Assembly (NCBI GenBank): GCA_022340585.1
Contig: JAJDNS010000126.1
Coordinates: 1 to 49,488 of the forward strand
Origin: Acidobacteriota bacterium
Lineage (GTDB): Bacteria; Acidobacteriota; Vicinamibacteria; Fen-336
Direction of reading: 5' to 3'
Length of the DNA: 49,488 nt
In this document: positions 26,753 to 34,710 of the stretch, piece after piece
Numbering within the stretch: position 1 is the first letter of the stretch
Layout of the letters: every line of letters begins with the position of its first letter
Notes under the pieces: model-generated
What the model saw: only the letters and a program-made list of their open reading frames with translations
The model's database searches: none
Told to the model about the DNA's origin: nothing
Made by a program: the position numbers and the translations under genes

Positions 26753-27565
26753 CTAGACCGTGTAGTCCGGAGCCTCCAGGTTGCGCCGGTCGACCTCCCG
26801 GACACCCTGGACCTCGCTGGAGACGCGGAGGATGGAGTCCACGAGGCCCGCAGGCCGCACGCGACCCTTGAGGGACACGACCCCGTCGTCGGCTTCCACC
26901 TTGACCTCCACCGACGCCGTCTCCTCGTTGGACGCCAGGGCCGCCCTCACCCGGCTCGCCAGGACGAGGTCGTCCATCGCCTTGCGGCTCGCCTCCGTCG
27001 ACTGGAACTCCGGCTGCTGAACGGCCGCTGACACCACCTCCGCCGCGGTGTCGACGGTCATGGCCTCCAGGTTGATGACGAGGTCGTAGAGCATCGGGTC
27101 GAGCCAGTCCTTGCCGTACAGGAACCGAGTCCAGTCCCGGCGTTGCCGATCCGCGTTCTCGATGTAGCGGATCGCCTCGCTCCGGCCCAGATGCTGGCGC
27201 TCCATGACCATTCGGATCCGAAAGGACATGGAGGCAATGAGCCGGATGCGGAGCACGTGTGGGACAACACAGATCAGCAGATGACCTGCGTTCCCGTGAT
27301 AGACGACCCCGTCCTTCTGGGCCCTCTCGCACAGCGCCGCCTGGACGAGCGTGAGGTAGCGCCGTCGCTCGTGCTTGAAGCGATCCCAGAACGTCGGTGG
27401 CTTCAGGAGCGCCTCCTGCAGGCTCTCCTCAGAGGCGCCGAAGCGTGCGGCCTCGCGGATCACGTCCTCGCGGCTCACGATCTCGTAGCCCAGCTTCTCG
27501 CCGAGCTTCTGCGCCAGGAGAAGCCCGCCGCTCGCCGAGCCGCGGGATATCGTCACGACCGCCAT
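26753..27565 (-). CDS. Cytidylate-kinase-like protein fused to a BON domain
   Basis: A 270-residue protein, last gene of a seven-gene operon. Residues 1-185 resemble the Cytidylate_kin2 family: a P-loop-like start VVTISRGSASGGLLLA, helix EIVSREDVIREAA, and the late RQRRDWTRFLYGKDWLDP and LYDLVINLE. The typical GSGGRE loop reads SASGG and the usual arginine segment reads GNAGHLL, so activity is uncertain. Residues 195-265 form a BON domain (LASRVRAALASNEETASVEV and SLKGRV, with VQGVREVDRR), usually a membrane- or lipid-binding module. There is no signal peptide, so the BON part would be cytoplasmic unless exported with the whole protein. GGGAGGGG precedes the ATG. Confidence 0.8.
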   Translation of the reverse strand: MAVVTISRGSASGGLLLAQKLGEKLGYEIVSREDVIREAARFGASEESLQEALLKPPTFWDRFKHERRRYLTLVQAALCERAQKDGVVYHGNAGHLLICVVPHVLRIRLIASMSFRIRMVMERQHLGRSEAIRYIENADRQRRDWTRFLYGKDWLDPMLYDLVINLEAMTVDTAAEVVSAAVQQPEFQSTEASRKAMDDLVLASRVRAALASNEETASVEVKVEADDGVVSLKGRVRPAGLVDSILRVSSEVQGVREVDRRNLEAPDYTV

Positions 27566-27582
27566 GTGTCACCCCTCCCTGT

Positions 27583-27600
27583 CCCCGTCGGTCGACGGGG
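27583..27600 (-). repeat. Perfect inverted repeat in the leader of the kinase-BON gene
   Basis: CCCCGTCG and CGACGGGG face each other across two bases, in the 75-base gap between the last response regulator and the kinase-BON gene. In RNA it would form a strong hairpin of about six pairs with a small loop, possibly a processing or attenuation site within the operon. Confidence 0.4.
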
Positions 27601-27640
27601 CGTGAGACGTGCGCCGCCCCCGCCCCGCCCGGTCAGTCGG

Positions 27641-28012
27641 TCAAGACTCCAGCGTACGCGCGATCAGCTCCCGGAGCTGGCTGATCCGAAAGGGCTTCGC
27701 GATGAAGTCGACCGCTCCGCCCTTCATCGACTCCTTGGCCTGCTCCGCGGTGGCATACCCGGTGATGACGATCACCCGCGTGCTCGGTGTCTGCTCCTTC
27801 ACGAAGCGGAGGACGTCGAGACCGGAGGGCCCGCTCATCTTGAGGTCGGTGATCAGGACGTCGTATCGAGCGCGCGCCAGCTGGTCGATGGCCGCCTGGC
27901 TGTCGGTCTGCGTCTCCACGTCGTAGCCGCACTTCTCGAGCGCGGGCTTGAGGCGATCCCCGACGATGGGCTCGTCGTCGAGGATCAGGATCTTCGGCTT
28001 CTCGCTGCTCAC
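27641..28012 (-). CDS. Single-domain response regulator
   Basis: A 123-residue receiver domain. The acidic pair is in LILDDEP, the phospho-acceptor Asp56 in LITDLKMSGPSGLDVL, the conserved Thr in VITGYAT and the Lys in FIAKPFR. It has no output domain. It starts with GTG four bases after the stop of the upstream regulator gene, so the two are coupled. The DLKMSG(P)SGLDVL signature is shared with its neighbour, pointing to a tandem duplication. Likely partner: the membrane kinase at the head of the same operon. Confidence 0.92.
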   Translation of the reverse strand: MSSEKPKILILDDEPIVGDRLKPALEKCGYDVETQTDSQAAIDQLARARYDVLITDLKMSGPSGLDVLRFVKEQTPSTRVIVITGYATAEQAKESMKGGAVDFIAKPFRISQLRELIARTLES

Positions 28013-28016
28013 CGCA

Positions 28017-28418
28017 TCAACCCTCGGTGGCGAGGAGGCCCACGCCGCGTCGTGCCCGCTTCGCCGCCCTCTTGACCTTCCTGGTCAGGTCCTTGAGCTC
28101 GAAGGGCTTGCACACGAAGTCGTAGGCCCCGACCGTCTCCGCCTCGCGCGCCGCCTCCATCGATCCGTAGCCGGTGATGATGATCACCTGCGTCGGGTGG
28201 CCCCGCTGCCGGATGCTGTGGAGAACGTCGAGACCAGTCGCCCCCGCCATCTTCAGGTCCGTGACGACCACGTGGAAACGCCCCTCCTCGAGCGCGGCGA
28301 GGGCCTCCCCACTGTCCGTGAAGGTCGTCACCTGAAGGTCGTGCTTCTCCAGGTGTTCCCTCAGGCGGTTGCAGACGATCGGCTCGTCGTCGACCACCAT
28401 GACCCGTGTTTCGTCCAT
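28017..28418 (-). CDS. Single-domain response regulator with basic C-terminal tail
   Basis: A 133-residue receiver. Phospho-acceptor Asp54 lies in VVTDLKMAGATGLDVL; the acidic pair is VVDDEP and the Lys is in FVCKPFE. The last 20 residues are rich in Lys/Arg (KVKRAAKRARRG), unlike the neighbouring regulator. The ATG at 28418 was chosen because GGAGGAGG lies just before it; a GTG at 28442 overlaps the upstream stop but has no ribosome site. No DNA-binding domain is present. Confidence 0.92.
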   Translation of the reverse strand: MDETRVMVVDDEPIVCNRLREHLEKHDLQVTTFTDSGEALAALEEGRFHVVVTDLKMAGATGLDVLHSIRQRGHPTQVIIITGYGSMEAAREAETVGAYDFVCKPFELKDLTRKVKRAAKRARRGVGLLATEG

Positions 28419-28438
28419 TCGACCTCCTCCGTTCTGTG

Positions 28439-31024
28439 TCACGACCCTGCGGTCGGCACCGGGGGGGACACGTCGTCGAGCCTCGCAGGCTCGCTCGCCA
28501 CGAACTCCCGCGCCCGCGCGCGCACCGCGCCCTCGTCACGCATCAGCACGTCGATCTGCCGCGAGTACCCGATCAGTCGCCCGATCATCTCGAGGCGGTG
28601 GGCCATCGGGTCCCACCCCAGGTCGCGCAGCCGGCCGACAACCAGGTCACCCTTCGTCTCCACCGCGAAGTCGTACTCCTCCAGAATCGACGCGAGCATC
28701 CGGGCCCGCCGGGAGCGTCGGGTGATCTCGGTGACGCCTCCGTGGAAGCGAAAGTAGATGTAGTTCTCGCTCGGCGACGCCGACAGATGACAGTCCACGA
28801 GGTTGAAGTGGTAGCCGAGCATCAGGTGCAGGTTGAGGTAGTCGCTGGTGATGACGGCCAGGTTCGGACGCACCTGGCTCGCGTCCGGTGTGGCCAGAGA
28901 CGTGAACCTCGTGGCGCTCCCGATGAGGCTCCCCATGTCCATGTCGACCGGCTCGGTCCTCCAGCTCCCGGGCGCCGCGAGACCCCTCAGGAGGGCCGAG
29001 AGCGGAGCGGACCGCACCTCCTCGGCCGAGAGGCGGGATCGGTCGCCCTCCGCGAGTCCACCACCGAGGTCGATCAGGTCCAGGTCCAGGGGTATGGGGA
29101 GATCGAGCCGGCGGACGAACCGCCGTCGGTCCTGGCCCCTCAGCCCCGGCATCTCGACCAGCTCCCGTACCGCCATCTCGTGGGCGAAGCGGACTACGTC
29201 GTGGTAGGTGGCGCAGGAGCGGGCCCGGAAGCCCTCGGCGTCCGGATCGTGGAGGTTCAAGGGGGCGATTCCGCGAAGCAGCCGACGCAGCAGCCGAAAC
29301 TCCTCGTACTCGACCTCGTGGGGAGGGTTCGAGAGGTGGAAGCGTAGGAGCTCGTCCACCACTCCCGGGTAGATGACGTTCTCCTCGGCGTCGACGGTGA
29401 CCTCCATGCCCTCGGCGAGGACGTCGGTGGCCCCGCGCACGTCCAGGAGCGTCGGCACCCTGAGCTCGCGTGCCACTGCCGCCAGGTGGCCGGTCGAGGC
29501 GCCCACGTTCGTGACCACTGCGCTCGCGCGACCCAGCACGGAGGAGTACCGAGGGGACGCGCTCTGGGCCACCAGCACCCCCCCCTGGGGAAAGCCGCTC
29601 AGGTCGTCGGGGGTGCGGATGACGACCACCGGGCCCGCGCCCACGCCGCGGCAGGCGATGACGCCCGCGTCCCGGAACAGGACGGGGTGCCCGTCGAGCA
29701 GGCGGGACAGCTCGCGGGTCGCCGCGCGCTCCTGGGTGGGCGAGAGCTGGATGCGCAGGCCGCGTGCCTGGAGGATCACCACCCGGCCGGCGTCGTCCAC
29801 CGCCCACTCCACCTCCTGGTGCTGCCCACCGTGCCGCTCGATTCGCCGCGCCATCAGGGCCAGCTCGACCAGCTCGTCGTCATACACACTGGCGACCGTC
29901 CGTTCTGACGCCGCCACCGGGGCCTGCTCCGTGCCGCCACCGCTGCGCGCCACGAGGCGGAGCTCCTTGTCGGCCACGTGACGGCTCAGGATGCGCGGGC
30001 AGGGCTCCCGCGAGAGCTCGAAGCGGTCGACCGGGCTCGCTCCCTGCACGACGCTGGGGCCGAGGCCGAGCGTCGACGAGACGACCATGACGTCCCGCTG
30101 CGGCGCCGCGGGGTCCACCGTGTGGACGACGCCGCTGGCGCGGGCCGGCACCATGGTCACGAACCCGACCGGCATCAGCGCATCGGCGACACCCAGGCCG
30201 CGCTCGGTGCGGTACCGAAGGGCCTGACTGGAGAAGAGGCTGGCCACGACCTCCCGCCAGGCCTCGACCGCCTCGGAGGCCGAGACGTTGAGGAGCGTTT
30301 CGTGCTGCCCGGCGAAGCTGTGCTCGGCGTCTTCCCCGAGGGCGCTGCTGCGGACAGCGAATCTCGACCCGGCCCGGTCCGCCCTCCTGATCTCCTGCCG
30401 TATCGCCCGCGCGACCTCGCGATCCGGGGACACCTGGCGCACCATCCCCTGAAGGTGCTCCGCCACCTCCTCGACGCTGTCCCCGTCGCGGGCCAGCCTC
30501 TCCGCCTGGAGCGAGATCTCCCTGTTCAACCCGCTCGCCCGGAAATGACGGTGGCACGCCCCGGCCGTGACCACGAATCCGGGGGGGATCGGGAGGTCGA
30601 GCCTCCTCCCCAGCTCCCCGAGGGTCGCCATCTTCCCGCCCACGGCATCGACGAGATCGAGATCGACCTGAGCCAGGGGGAGCACCAGCTCCGACTCCGC
30701 CACTTCCCCCGGGGTGAGGACGCTGCGCACACGCTCGTGGATCCGCTCGAAGGCGTCGACCAGCTCGGGGTGCCGTCCGTCGGTCATCGCGTTGAGGTCG
30801 AACACGACCCCGCTCACGGTCCTTTCGAGATCGCCGGTCAGCGCCTCCAGGTAGCTCCGATCGAACAGGTGGTCGCCGCCCAGCTTCTCGCCGGCGTCGG
30901 CGATCAGCTCCAGCACGCGGTTGTTGCCCTCGAGCAGGTGCTGGAAGCGCTCGTAGCGCCGGCGCAGCGTGTCGAGGTCTTCTCCCCGCCTGCGCCCGAA
31001 CCAGCGTCGCCACCAGCCTCCCAT
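28439..31024 (-). CDS. PEP-synthase-like phosphotransferase without the PEP/pyruvate TIM barrel
   Basis: An 861-residue protein. Residues 1-110 are a charged helical region. Residues 120-425 match the PPDK/PEP-synthase ATP-grasp domain (GGKMATLGELGRRLDLPIPPGF, FAVRSSALGEDAEHSFAGQ, VEWAVD and LQARG). Residues 450-560 match the swivelling phosphohistidine domain, with the likely phosphohistidine His513 in GASTGHLAAVARELRVP. Instead of the usual TIM barrel, the last 290 residues form a different domain with SENYIYFRFHGGVTEITRR and FAVETKGDLVVGRL. It may therefore phosphorylate something other than pyruvate. The ATG at 31024 opens the conserved part. It lies inside an operon with a histidine kinase, an anion exporter and two receivers. 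Confidence 0.82.
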   Translation of the reverse strand: MGGWWRRWFGRRRGEDLDTLRRRYERFQHLLEGNNRVLELIADAGEKLGGDHLFDRSYLEALTGDLERTVSGVVFDLNAMTDGRHPELVDAFERIHERVRSVLTPGEVAESELVLPLAQVDLDLVDAVGGKMATLGELGRRLDLPIPPGFVVTAGACHRHFRASGLNREISLQAERLARDGDSVEEVAEHLQGMVRQVSPDREVARAIRQEIRRADRAGSRFAVRSSALGEDAEHSFAGQHETLLNVSASEAVEAWREVVASLFSSQALRYRTERGLGVADALMPVGFVTMVPARASGVVHTVDPAAPQRDVMVVSSTLGLGPSVVQGASPVDRFELSREPCPRILSRHVADKELRLVARSGGGTEQAPVAASERTVASVYDDELVELALMARRIERHGGQHQEVEWAVDDAGRVVILQARGLRIQLSPTQERAATRELSRLLDGHPVLFRDAGVIACRGVGAGPVVVIRTPDDLSGFPQGGVLVAQSASPRYSSVLGRASAVVTNVGASTGHLAAVARELRVPTLLDVRGATDVLAEGMEVTVDAEENVIYPGVVDELLRFHLSNPPHEVEYEEFRLLRRLLRGIAPLNLHDPDAEGFRARSCATYHDVVRFAHEMAVRELVEMPGLRGQDRRRFVRRLDLPIPLDLDLIDLGGGLAEGDRSRLSAEEVRSAPLSALLRGLAAPGSWRTEPVDMDMGSLIGSATRFTSLATPDASQVRPNLAVITSDYLNLHLMLGYHFNLVDCHLSASPSENYIYFRFHGGVTEITRRSRRARMLASILEEYDFAVETKGDLVVGRLRDLGWDPMAHRLEMIGRLIGYSRQIDVLMRDEGAVRARAREFVASEPARLDDVSPPVPTAGS

Positions 31025-31037
31025 GGTCGGCGAGACC

Positions 31038-31814
31038 TCAGGTCCTCTTCCGGGTCGAGCCGAACAGCAGGCCCACCAGAAGGCCAGCCCCGACGGCGAC
31101 AACGACGGCGAAGACGCCGTAGGCGAGGCCGTGCGTCTCGGCCAGGGAGGACACGAACGCGACGAAGCCCGCCTCTTCGACCTCGAGGGTGTGCTCGGAC
31201 CGGGTCACCAGCTCTCCGTCGCGGAACGCAAACAGCCACACCGAGTAGGTGCTTGCCGGGGCCCGGGCCGGGATGTGCAGCACGGTCCGAAAGGGAGAGT
31301 CTCCAGTCGTCGATTCCCCGCGACCGTCGTCGCTCGCCACCGTCACGGAGAACAGGCCCTCGGATTCCTTCAGTACGATCAGCTCCTGAAGGAGATCGTC
31401 ACGCGTCTCCCCGCCGAGCGCCGCGCCCAGCGCCGGGTAGCCGATGCCCAGGTCCTCGAGGACGTGCGCGGGGGCGAGGTCCTCCACCGCCGTCGTCGTC
31501 CGAAGCAGGTAGAGGCTCGGGACGCCTTCGAACCGCACCTCGCCGGCAGGGGCCCAGAACAGTCCCCACCGCCGCGCCTGCTCGCGCAGGGTCAGGTCCG
31601 ACGCCGGACCGGTCACGAGAACCGCCAGGTCGACACCCGGCTCCCTCTGGGTCGACACCGCCAGGTCGACACCGCTGTACAGGAGGCCGATCTCGGCTCG
31701 CGCGGGCTCCACGGTCGCCACCGGTGCCCCCGGCCGGGCGCGGGCGCTGGAGGGCAGAGCGAGGCCCGCCGCGCACGCCAGGACCCCGAGCATCGACGCC
31801 GCCTTCGCAGACAT
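31038..31814 (-). CDS. TIGR02186-family membrane-anchored protein
   Basis: A 258-residue protein with an N-terminal signal peptide (MSAKAASMLGVLACAAGLALP) and a C-terminal membrane helix (GVFAVVVAVGAGLLVGLLFG) followed by a short basic tail, so most of it is outside the cytoplasm. The extracellular part (EPARAEIGLLYSGVDLAV and VTGPASDLTLREQ) matches the TIGR02186 family, a conserved protein of unknown function commonly found next to TauE/SafE exporters. Here too the ATG overlaps the exporter stop by one base (TGATG), so the two are probably made together and may form one complex. Confidence 0.82.
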   Translation of the reverse strand: MSAKAASMLGVLACAAGLALPSSARARPGAPVATVEPARAEIGLLYSGVDLAVSTQREPGVDLAVLVTGPASDLTLREQARRWGLFWAPAGEVRFEGVPSLYLLRTTTAVEDLAPAHVLEDLGIGYPALGAALGGETRDDLLQELIVLKESEGLFSVTVASDDGRGESTTGDSPFRTVLHIPARAPASTYSVWLFAFRDGELVTRSEHTLEVEEAGFVAFVSSLAETHGLAYGVFAVVVAVGAGLLVGLLFGSTRKRT

Positions 31815-32758
31815 CAGTGGCCTCCCGCGTAGGAGAGGAGGGTGGTCGGTCGCATCACGAGACCCAGGACCATGACGACCATCACGGCCAGGATGATCAC
31901 GGACATCATGATCTTGAGCTGGTCCGCCTTGAGCCTCTTGCTGATGCGGGCACCCACCTGGGCCCCCGAGGTGGAGCCCACCAGCAGAGTGAGCGCGAGC
32001 AGGAAGTCCACGGTGTGGTTGTAGAAGGCCTGGAGCACGGTCACGTTGACGCACGTGAAGAGGATCTGGAAGAGGCTCGTGCCGACCACGACGTGCATGG
32101 GCATCCGAAGGAGGTACACCATCACCGGCACCATGATGAAGCCGCCGCCCACCCCCATGATGGCGGACAGCACTCCGACCAGGGCCCCGAGCGCCAGGGG
32201 CATGGCCACCGAGATCCGCACCCCCGAGCGCTCGAACTCCATCTTGTAGGGCAGGGCCTGGACCACGCGGGCGTAGAGGGAGGGGCGCCGCGCCCCCTCC
32301 TCCTTCCGCCCCGGGCACAGGCCGGCGCGGGCCGGGCGAAGGGCGCGCACGCTGTCGAAGAACATGTAGGCGCCGATGCCGGCCAGCATGACCACGTAGG
32401 TGAGCCGGATCGCGAAGTCAGCCTGGCCGGTGGCACGCAGGACCTTGATGAGCTGCACCCCGCCGGTTCCCCCCACCAGGCCCCCGAGGAGCAGGAGGAT
32501 GCCCATCCTGTAGTCCACGTTCCCCGAGCGCGAATGGGCGAAGCTCCCGGAGGACGCGGCGGCGACGATCTGGTTGGAGTCCGAGGCGGCGGCCACCGTG
32601 GACGGGATCCCGATCATGATCAGGAGCGGGGTCAGCAGGAAGCCGCCCCCCACCCCGAAGAGGCCCGAGAGCAGTCCGACGACGCCGCCGAGCCCGAGTA
32701 GGAGAATGAGGCTGACGCTGTTGCCGGCTATGGGAAGGTAGATCTGCAGGAGGTCCAT
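31814..32758 (-). CDS. TauE/SafE-family anion exporter
   Basis: A 314-residue membrane protein with about eight helices in two homologous halves. Each half has the glycine-rich signature of the family: GLLSGLFGVGGGFLLTPLLI near residue 28 and GVLSAIMGVGGGFIMVPVMV near residue 195. Family members export or import sulfite, sulfoacetate, thiosulfate or other organo-sulfur anions. A cytoplasmic loop of about 50 basic residues separates the halves. Its ATG overlaps the stop of the upstream histidine kinase by one base and its stop overlaps the TIGR02186 gene in the same way. No sulfur-oxidising enzyme is nearby to fix the substrate. Confidence 0.9.
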   Translation of the reverse strand: MDLLQIYLPIAGNSVSLILLLGLGGVVGLLSGLFGVGGGFLLTPLLIMIGIPSTVAAASDSNQIVAAASSGSFAHSRSGNVDYRMGILLLLGGLVGGTGGVQLIKVLRATGQADFAIRLTYVVMLAGIGAYMFFDSVRALRPARAGLCPGRKEEGARRPSLYARVVQALPYKMEFERSGVRISVAMPLALGALVGVLSAIMGVGGGFIMVPVMVYLLRMPMHVVVGTSLFQILFTCVNVTVLQAFYNHTVDFLLALTLLVGSTSGAQVGARISKRLKADQLKIMMSVIILAVMVVMVLGLVMRPTTLLSYAGGH

Positions 32759-34287
32759 CAGTGCTCCCTCGGCTGTGTGTCCTGCGCCGCCGGCAGCGTC
32801 ACCGTGAACGTCGTTCCCCGACCCGGCTGGCTCTCGACCTCGAGCCGCCCGCCGTGCTTCTCGACGATACTGTAGCTGACCGAGAGTCCCAGGCCTGTCC
32901 CCTCGCCCGCCTCCTTCGTCGTGAAGAAAGGCTCGAAGACCTGGTCGAGGTGACCGGGGGCGATGCCCGATCCCGTGTCCTGCACCGCGATCCGAACCGA
33001 GCCGTCCAGAAGCCTGGCCGTGATCCGGAGGGAGCCGCCTTTCGGCATCGCCTCCATGGCGTTCAGGAACAGGTTGAGGAAGACCTGCTGCAGGTTGCGG
33101 GGATTGCCATTGACGTGAGGGAGATCGGGGGCCACGTCCACGGTGGCCTCGACACCGGCCAGGGCCAGCTCGTTGCGCACCAGCCTCAGGCTCGTCTCGA
33201 GCAAGCGGGAAACCTCGACGGCGGTGAAGACCGGCTGGTCCTTCCGGGTGAAATCGAGGAGGTTCCTCACGGTGGCGCTGGCGCGCTGGACCTGGGTGAA
33301 GATGTCCTCGAGGAGAGTCTTCTTCCGCTCGTCGTCCATCTCGTCGAAATCGTCGAGGAGGGTTTCCACGGTCAGGCTGATGTTGTTGAGCGGGTTGTTC
33401 AGCTCGTGGGCGACTCCCGACGTCAGGGTTCCGACCGCCGCCATCTTTCGCGATTGCAGCAGCTGCTCCTGCCGGATCGTCAGCTCGTCGAGCATCCGGT
33501 TGATCGCCACCGCCAGCGTGGAGAACTCGTCGCGGTACCGGCGCGCGGGGACGATCGGGGAGAAGTCCCCGTCCGCGATGCGTCCGACGTAGCGAACGAA
33601 TCGTCCGATGGGCCGGATCACCTGTCGGGCGAGCTGGTCGGCGAGAAAGACCATCAGGAGCACCATCACGACCAGGAGGGCGATGGCGCCCAGTGAGGCC
33701 GTTCGGAGCATGTCGTCCATCGAATGGCGCTCTTTCGCGAGCAGGTCGGAGGCGATGGCCAGGATCTCCGTCCCGGAGCGACGCAGCGCGGTCTCGGCCT
33801 CTCGTCTCACGTCGTCGTCGATCTGCGGCCGGTCGGCCGCGACCTGGCCGGCCAGATCCTGGAGAAGCCCCTCGTACCGCTCCAGGCTCACTCGCCATTG
33901 CCGGGACTCCTCGGCCCCGATCGCGCGCTCGACCGCCCGTTCATTCGTCCGCAGGAGCCGATCGGCCCGGTGGATGTGGTCCAGGGCGTCGTAGGGAGTC
34001 GTGCCGTACAGGAAGAAGTTCTTCTCGTAGCGACGGGCTTCCTGGAGCTGGTAGGCGCACTCGTCCATCGCCTCGAGGAACTGCGTCCTCCCCCGCACGT
34101 GGGACAGCATCAGGGTCGCCCCAACCGTGATGCCCCCGATGAACAGCGTGCAGATTCCGAAAACCACCGCGATCCGAACGCCGAGGGTGAGGCGAGGTCT
34201 CTGCTCGAGGCGCTGTTGCACCTCTTCCCGCAGGAGCTGGTCGTTGCGCGTCAGCTCCAGGCTACGGTCGTCCTGAGGTTCTGGCAT
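32758..34287 (-). CDS. Membrane sensor histidine kinase with HAMP domain, first gene of the seven-gene operon
   Basis: A 509-residue kinase. A first helix at about 38-62 and a second at 197-217 flank a 135-residue helical extracytoplasmic sensor region. It is followed by a HAMP linker (QVIRPIGRFVRYVGRIADGDFS) and the H-box VGTLTSGVAHELNNPL with His294. Then come the ATPase motifs LFLNAMEAMPKGG, VQDTGSGI and GTGLGLSVSYSIVEKHGG. A hybrid receiver domain is absent; two free-standing receivers are encoded in the same operon. The start at 34287 has no strong ribosome site. The stop overlaps the anion exporter, so sensing is coupled to transport. Confidence 0.9.
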   Translation of the reverse strand: MPEPQDDRSLELTRNDQLLREEVQQRLEQRPRLTLGVRIAVVFGICTLFIGGITVGATLMLSHVRGRTQFLEAMDECAYQLQEARRYEKNFFLYGTTPYDALDHIHRADRLLRTNERAVERAIGAEESRQWRVSLERYEGLLQDLAGQVAADRPQIDDDVRREAETALRRSGTEILAIASDLLAKERHSMDDMLRTASLGAIALLVVMVLLMVFLADQLARQVIRPIGRFVRYVGRIADGDFSPIVPARRYRDEFSTLAVAINRMLDELTIRQEQLLQSRKMAAVGTLTSGVAHELNNPLNNISLTVETLLDDFDEMDDERKKTLLEDIFTQVQRASATVRNLLDFTRKDQPVFTAVEVSRLLETSLRLVRNELALAGVEATVDVAPDLPHVNGNPRNLQQVFLNLFLNAMEAMPKGGSLRITARLLDGSVRIAVQDTGSGIAPGHLDQVFEPFFTTKEAGEGTGLGLSVSYSIVEKHGGRLEVESQPGRGTTFTVTLPAAQDTQPREH

Positions 34288-34335
34288 GGTGCTTGGTGTC
34301 CGTTCCTGTCCGATCGTCCGCAGCCAGACGCCAGA

Positions 34336-34364
34336 ACACTACGACCCGCCTTCGCGACCGTCAA
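34336..34364 (-). promoter_or_regulatory. Candidate promoter of the histidine kinase/TauE operon
   Basis: On the minus strand TTGACG (34364-34359, five of six consensus) and TAGTGT (34341-34336) are spaced by 17 bases, about 50 bases above the kinase ATG. It is the only promoter-like match I see above the operon. Confidence 0.45.
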
Positions 34365-34440
34365 GGGGTTTTCCTCGTTCTGGACCGTCAGCTTCCCGCC
34401 CGGACGGGGCGCTCCGTCGGCTGGCCGGTCGACTGGTTGA

Positions 34441-34602
34441 GGGGCCATTCCGTCCGAGCTCGGCGCGCACCCGGCCGGGGAGGCGGCGCGGAGACTGATG
34501 GACGCCGTCCGCGCCTGGCCGCCCACGTCCACGCAGCAGCAGGACGACATCACCCTGCTCGTGATCGACCTGGACCTGAGGGTCGGCCCGCAGGCGCGGG
34601 GG
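34441..34602 (+). pseudogene. Remnant of a SpoIIE/PP2C-type serine phosphatase C-terminus
   Basis: Frame 1 opens right after a TGA at 34438-34440 and encodes a helix then QQQDDITLLVIDLD, the signature end of RsbU/SpoIIE-type phosphatases (a metal-binding Asp-Asp followed by a hydrophobic strand). Only about the last 45 residues of such a domain can be made out. No start codon with a ribosome site and no N-terminal part exist between here and the divergent kinase gene. It is best read as a decayed gene left between two operons. The frame stays open to a TGA at 34675-34677 but that extension is Pro/Gly-rich and not family-like. Confidence 0.45.
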
Positions 34603-34644
34603 CGCGGGCCCGGGCCGGGCCAGGGGCCCCCGGCCAGGACACCC

Positions 34645-34675
34645 TTGCCCCCACCGGCCGGCTTCCTGCTAGAAT
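34645..34675 (+). promoter_or_regulatory. Candidate promoter of tetR and the efflux operon
   Basis: TAGAAT at 34670-34675 matches five of six -10 positions. TTGCCC at 34645-34650 is a possible -35 with a 19-base spacer. The first palindromic operator begins on the last base of the -10 box, so a bound repressor would block the start of transcription. Confidence 0.5.
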
Positions 34676-34709
34676 GACCGTTCGGTCAGTGAACTGACCG
34701 CTGGTTCAG
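34675..34709. promoter_or_regulatory. Probable TetR operators at the start of transcription
   Basis: TGACCGTTCGGTCA (34675-34688) is a perfect inverted repeat of six bases around TT, of the size and form bound by TetR-family dimers. A second, imperfect one follows: TGAAC...GTTCA (34690-34708), which again contains CTGACCG. Both lie between the -10 box and the tetR ATG at 34711, implying autorepression. Confidence 0.6.
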
Positions 34710-34710
34710 G

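Noticed and set aside
24367..26805. 812-codon minus-strand open frame opposite the M3 peptidase
   Set aside because: The plus strand has HELGH and a full peptidase; the opposite frame is a shadow with no motif.
29978..32701. 907-codon plus-strand open frame opposite the PEP-synthase-like and exporter genes
   Set aside because: It spans several real genes and has Arg/Pro/His-rich shadow composition without a start site.
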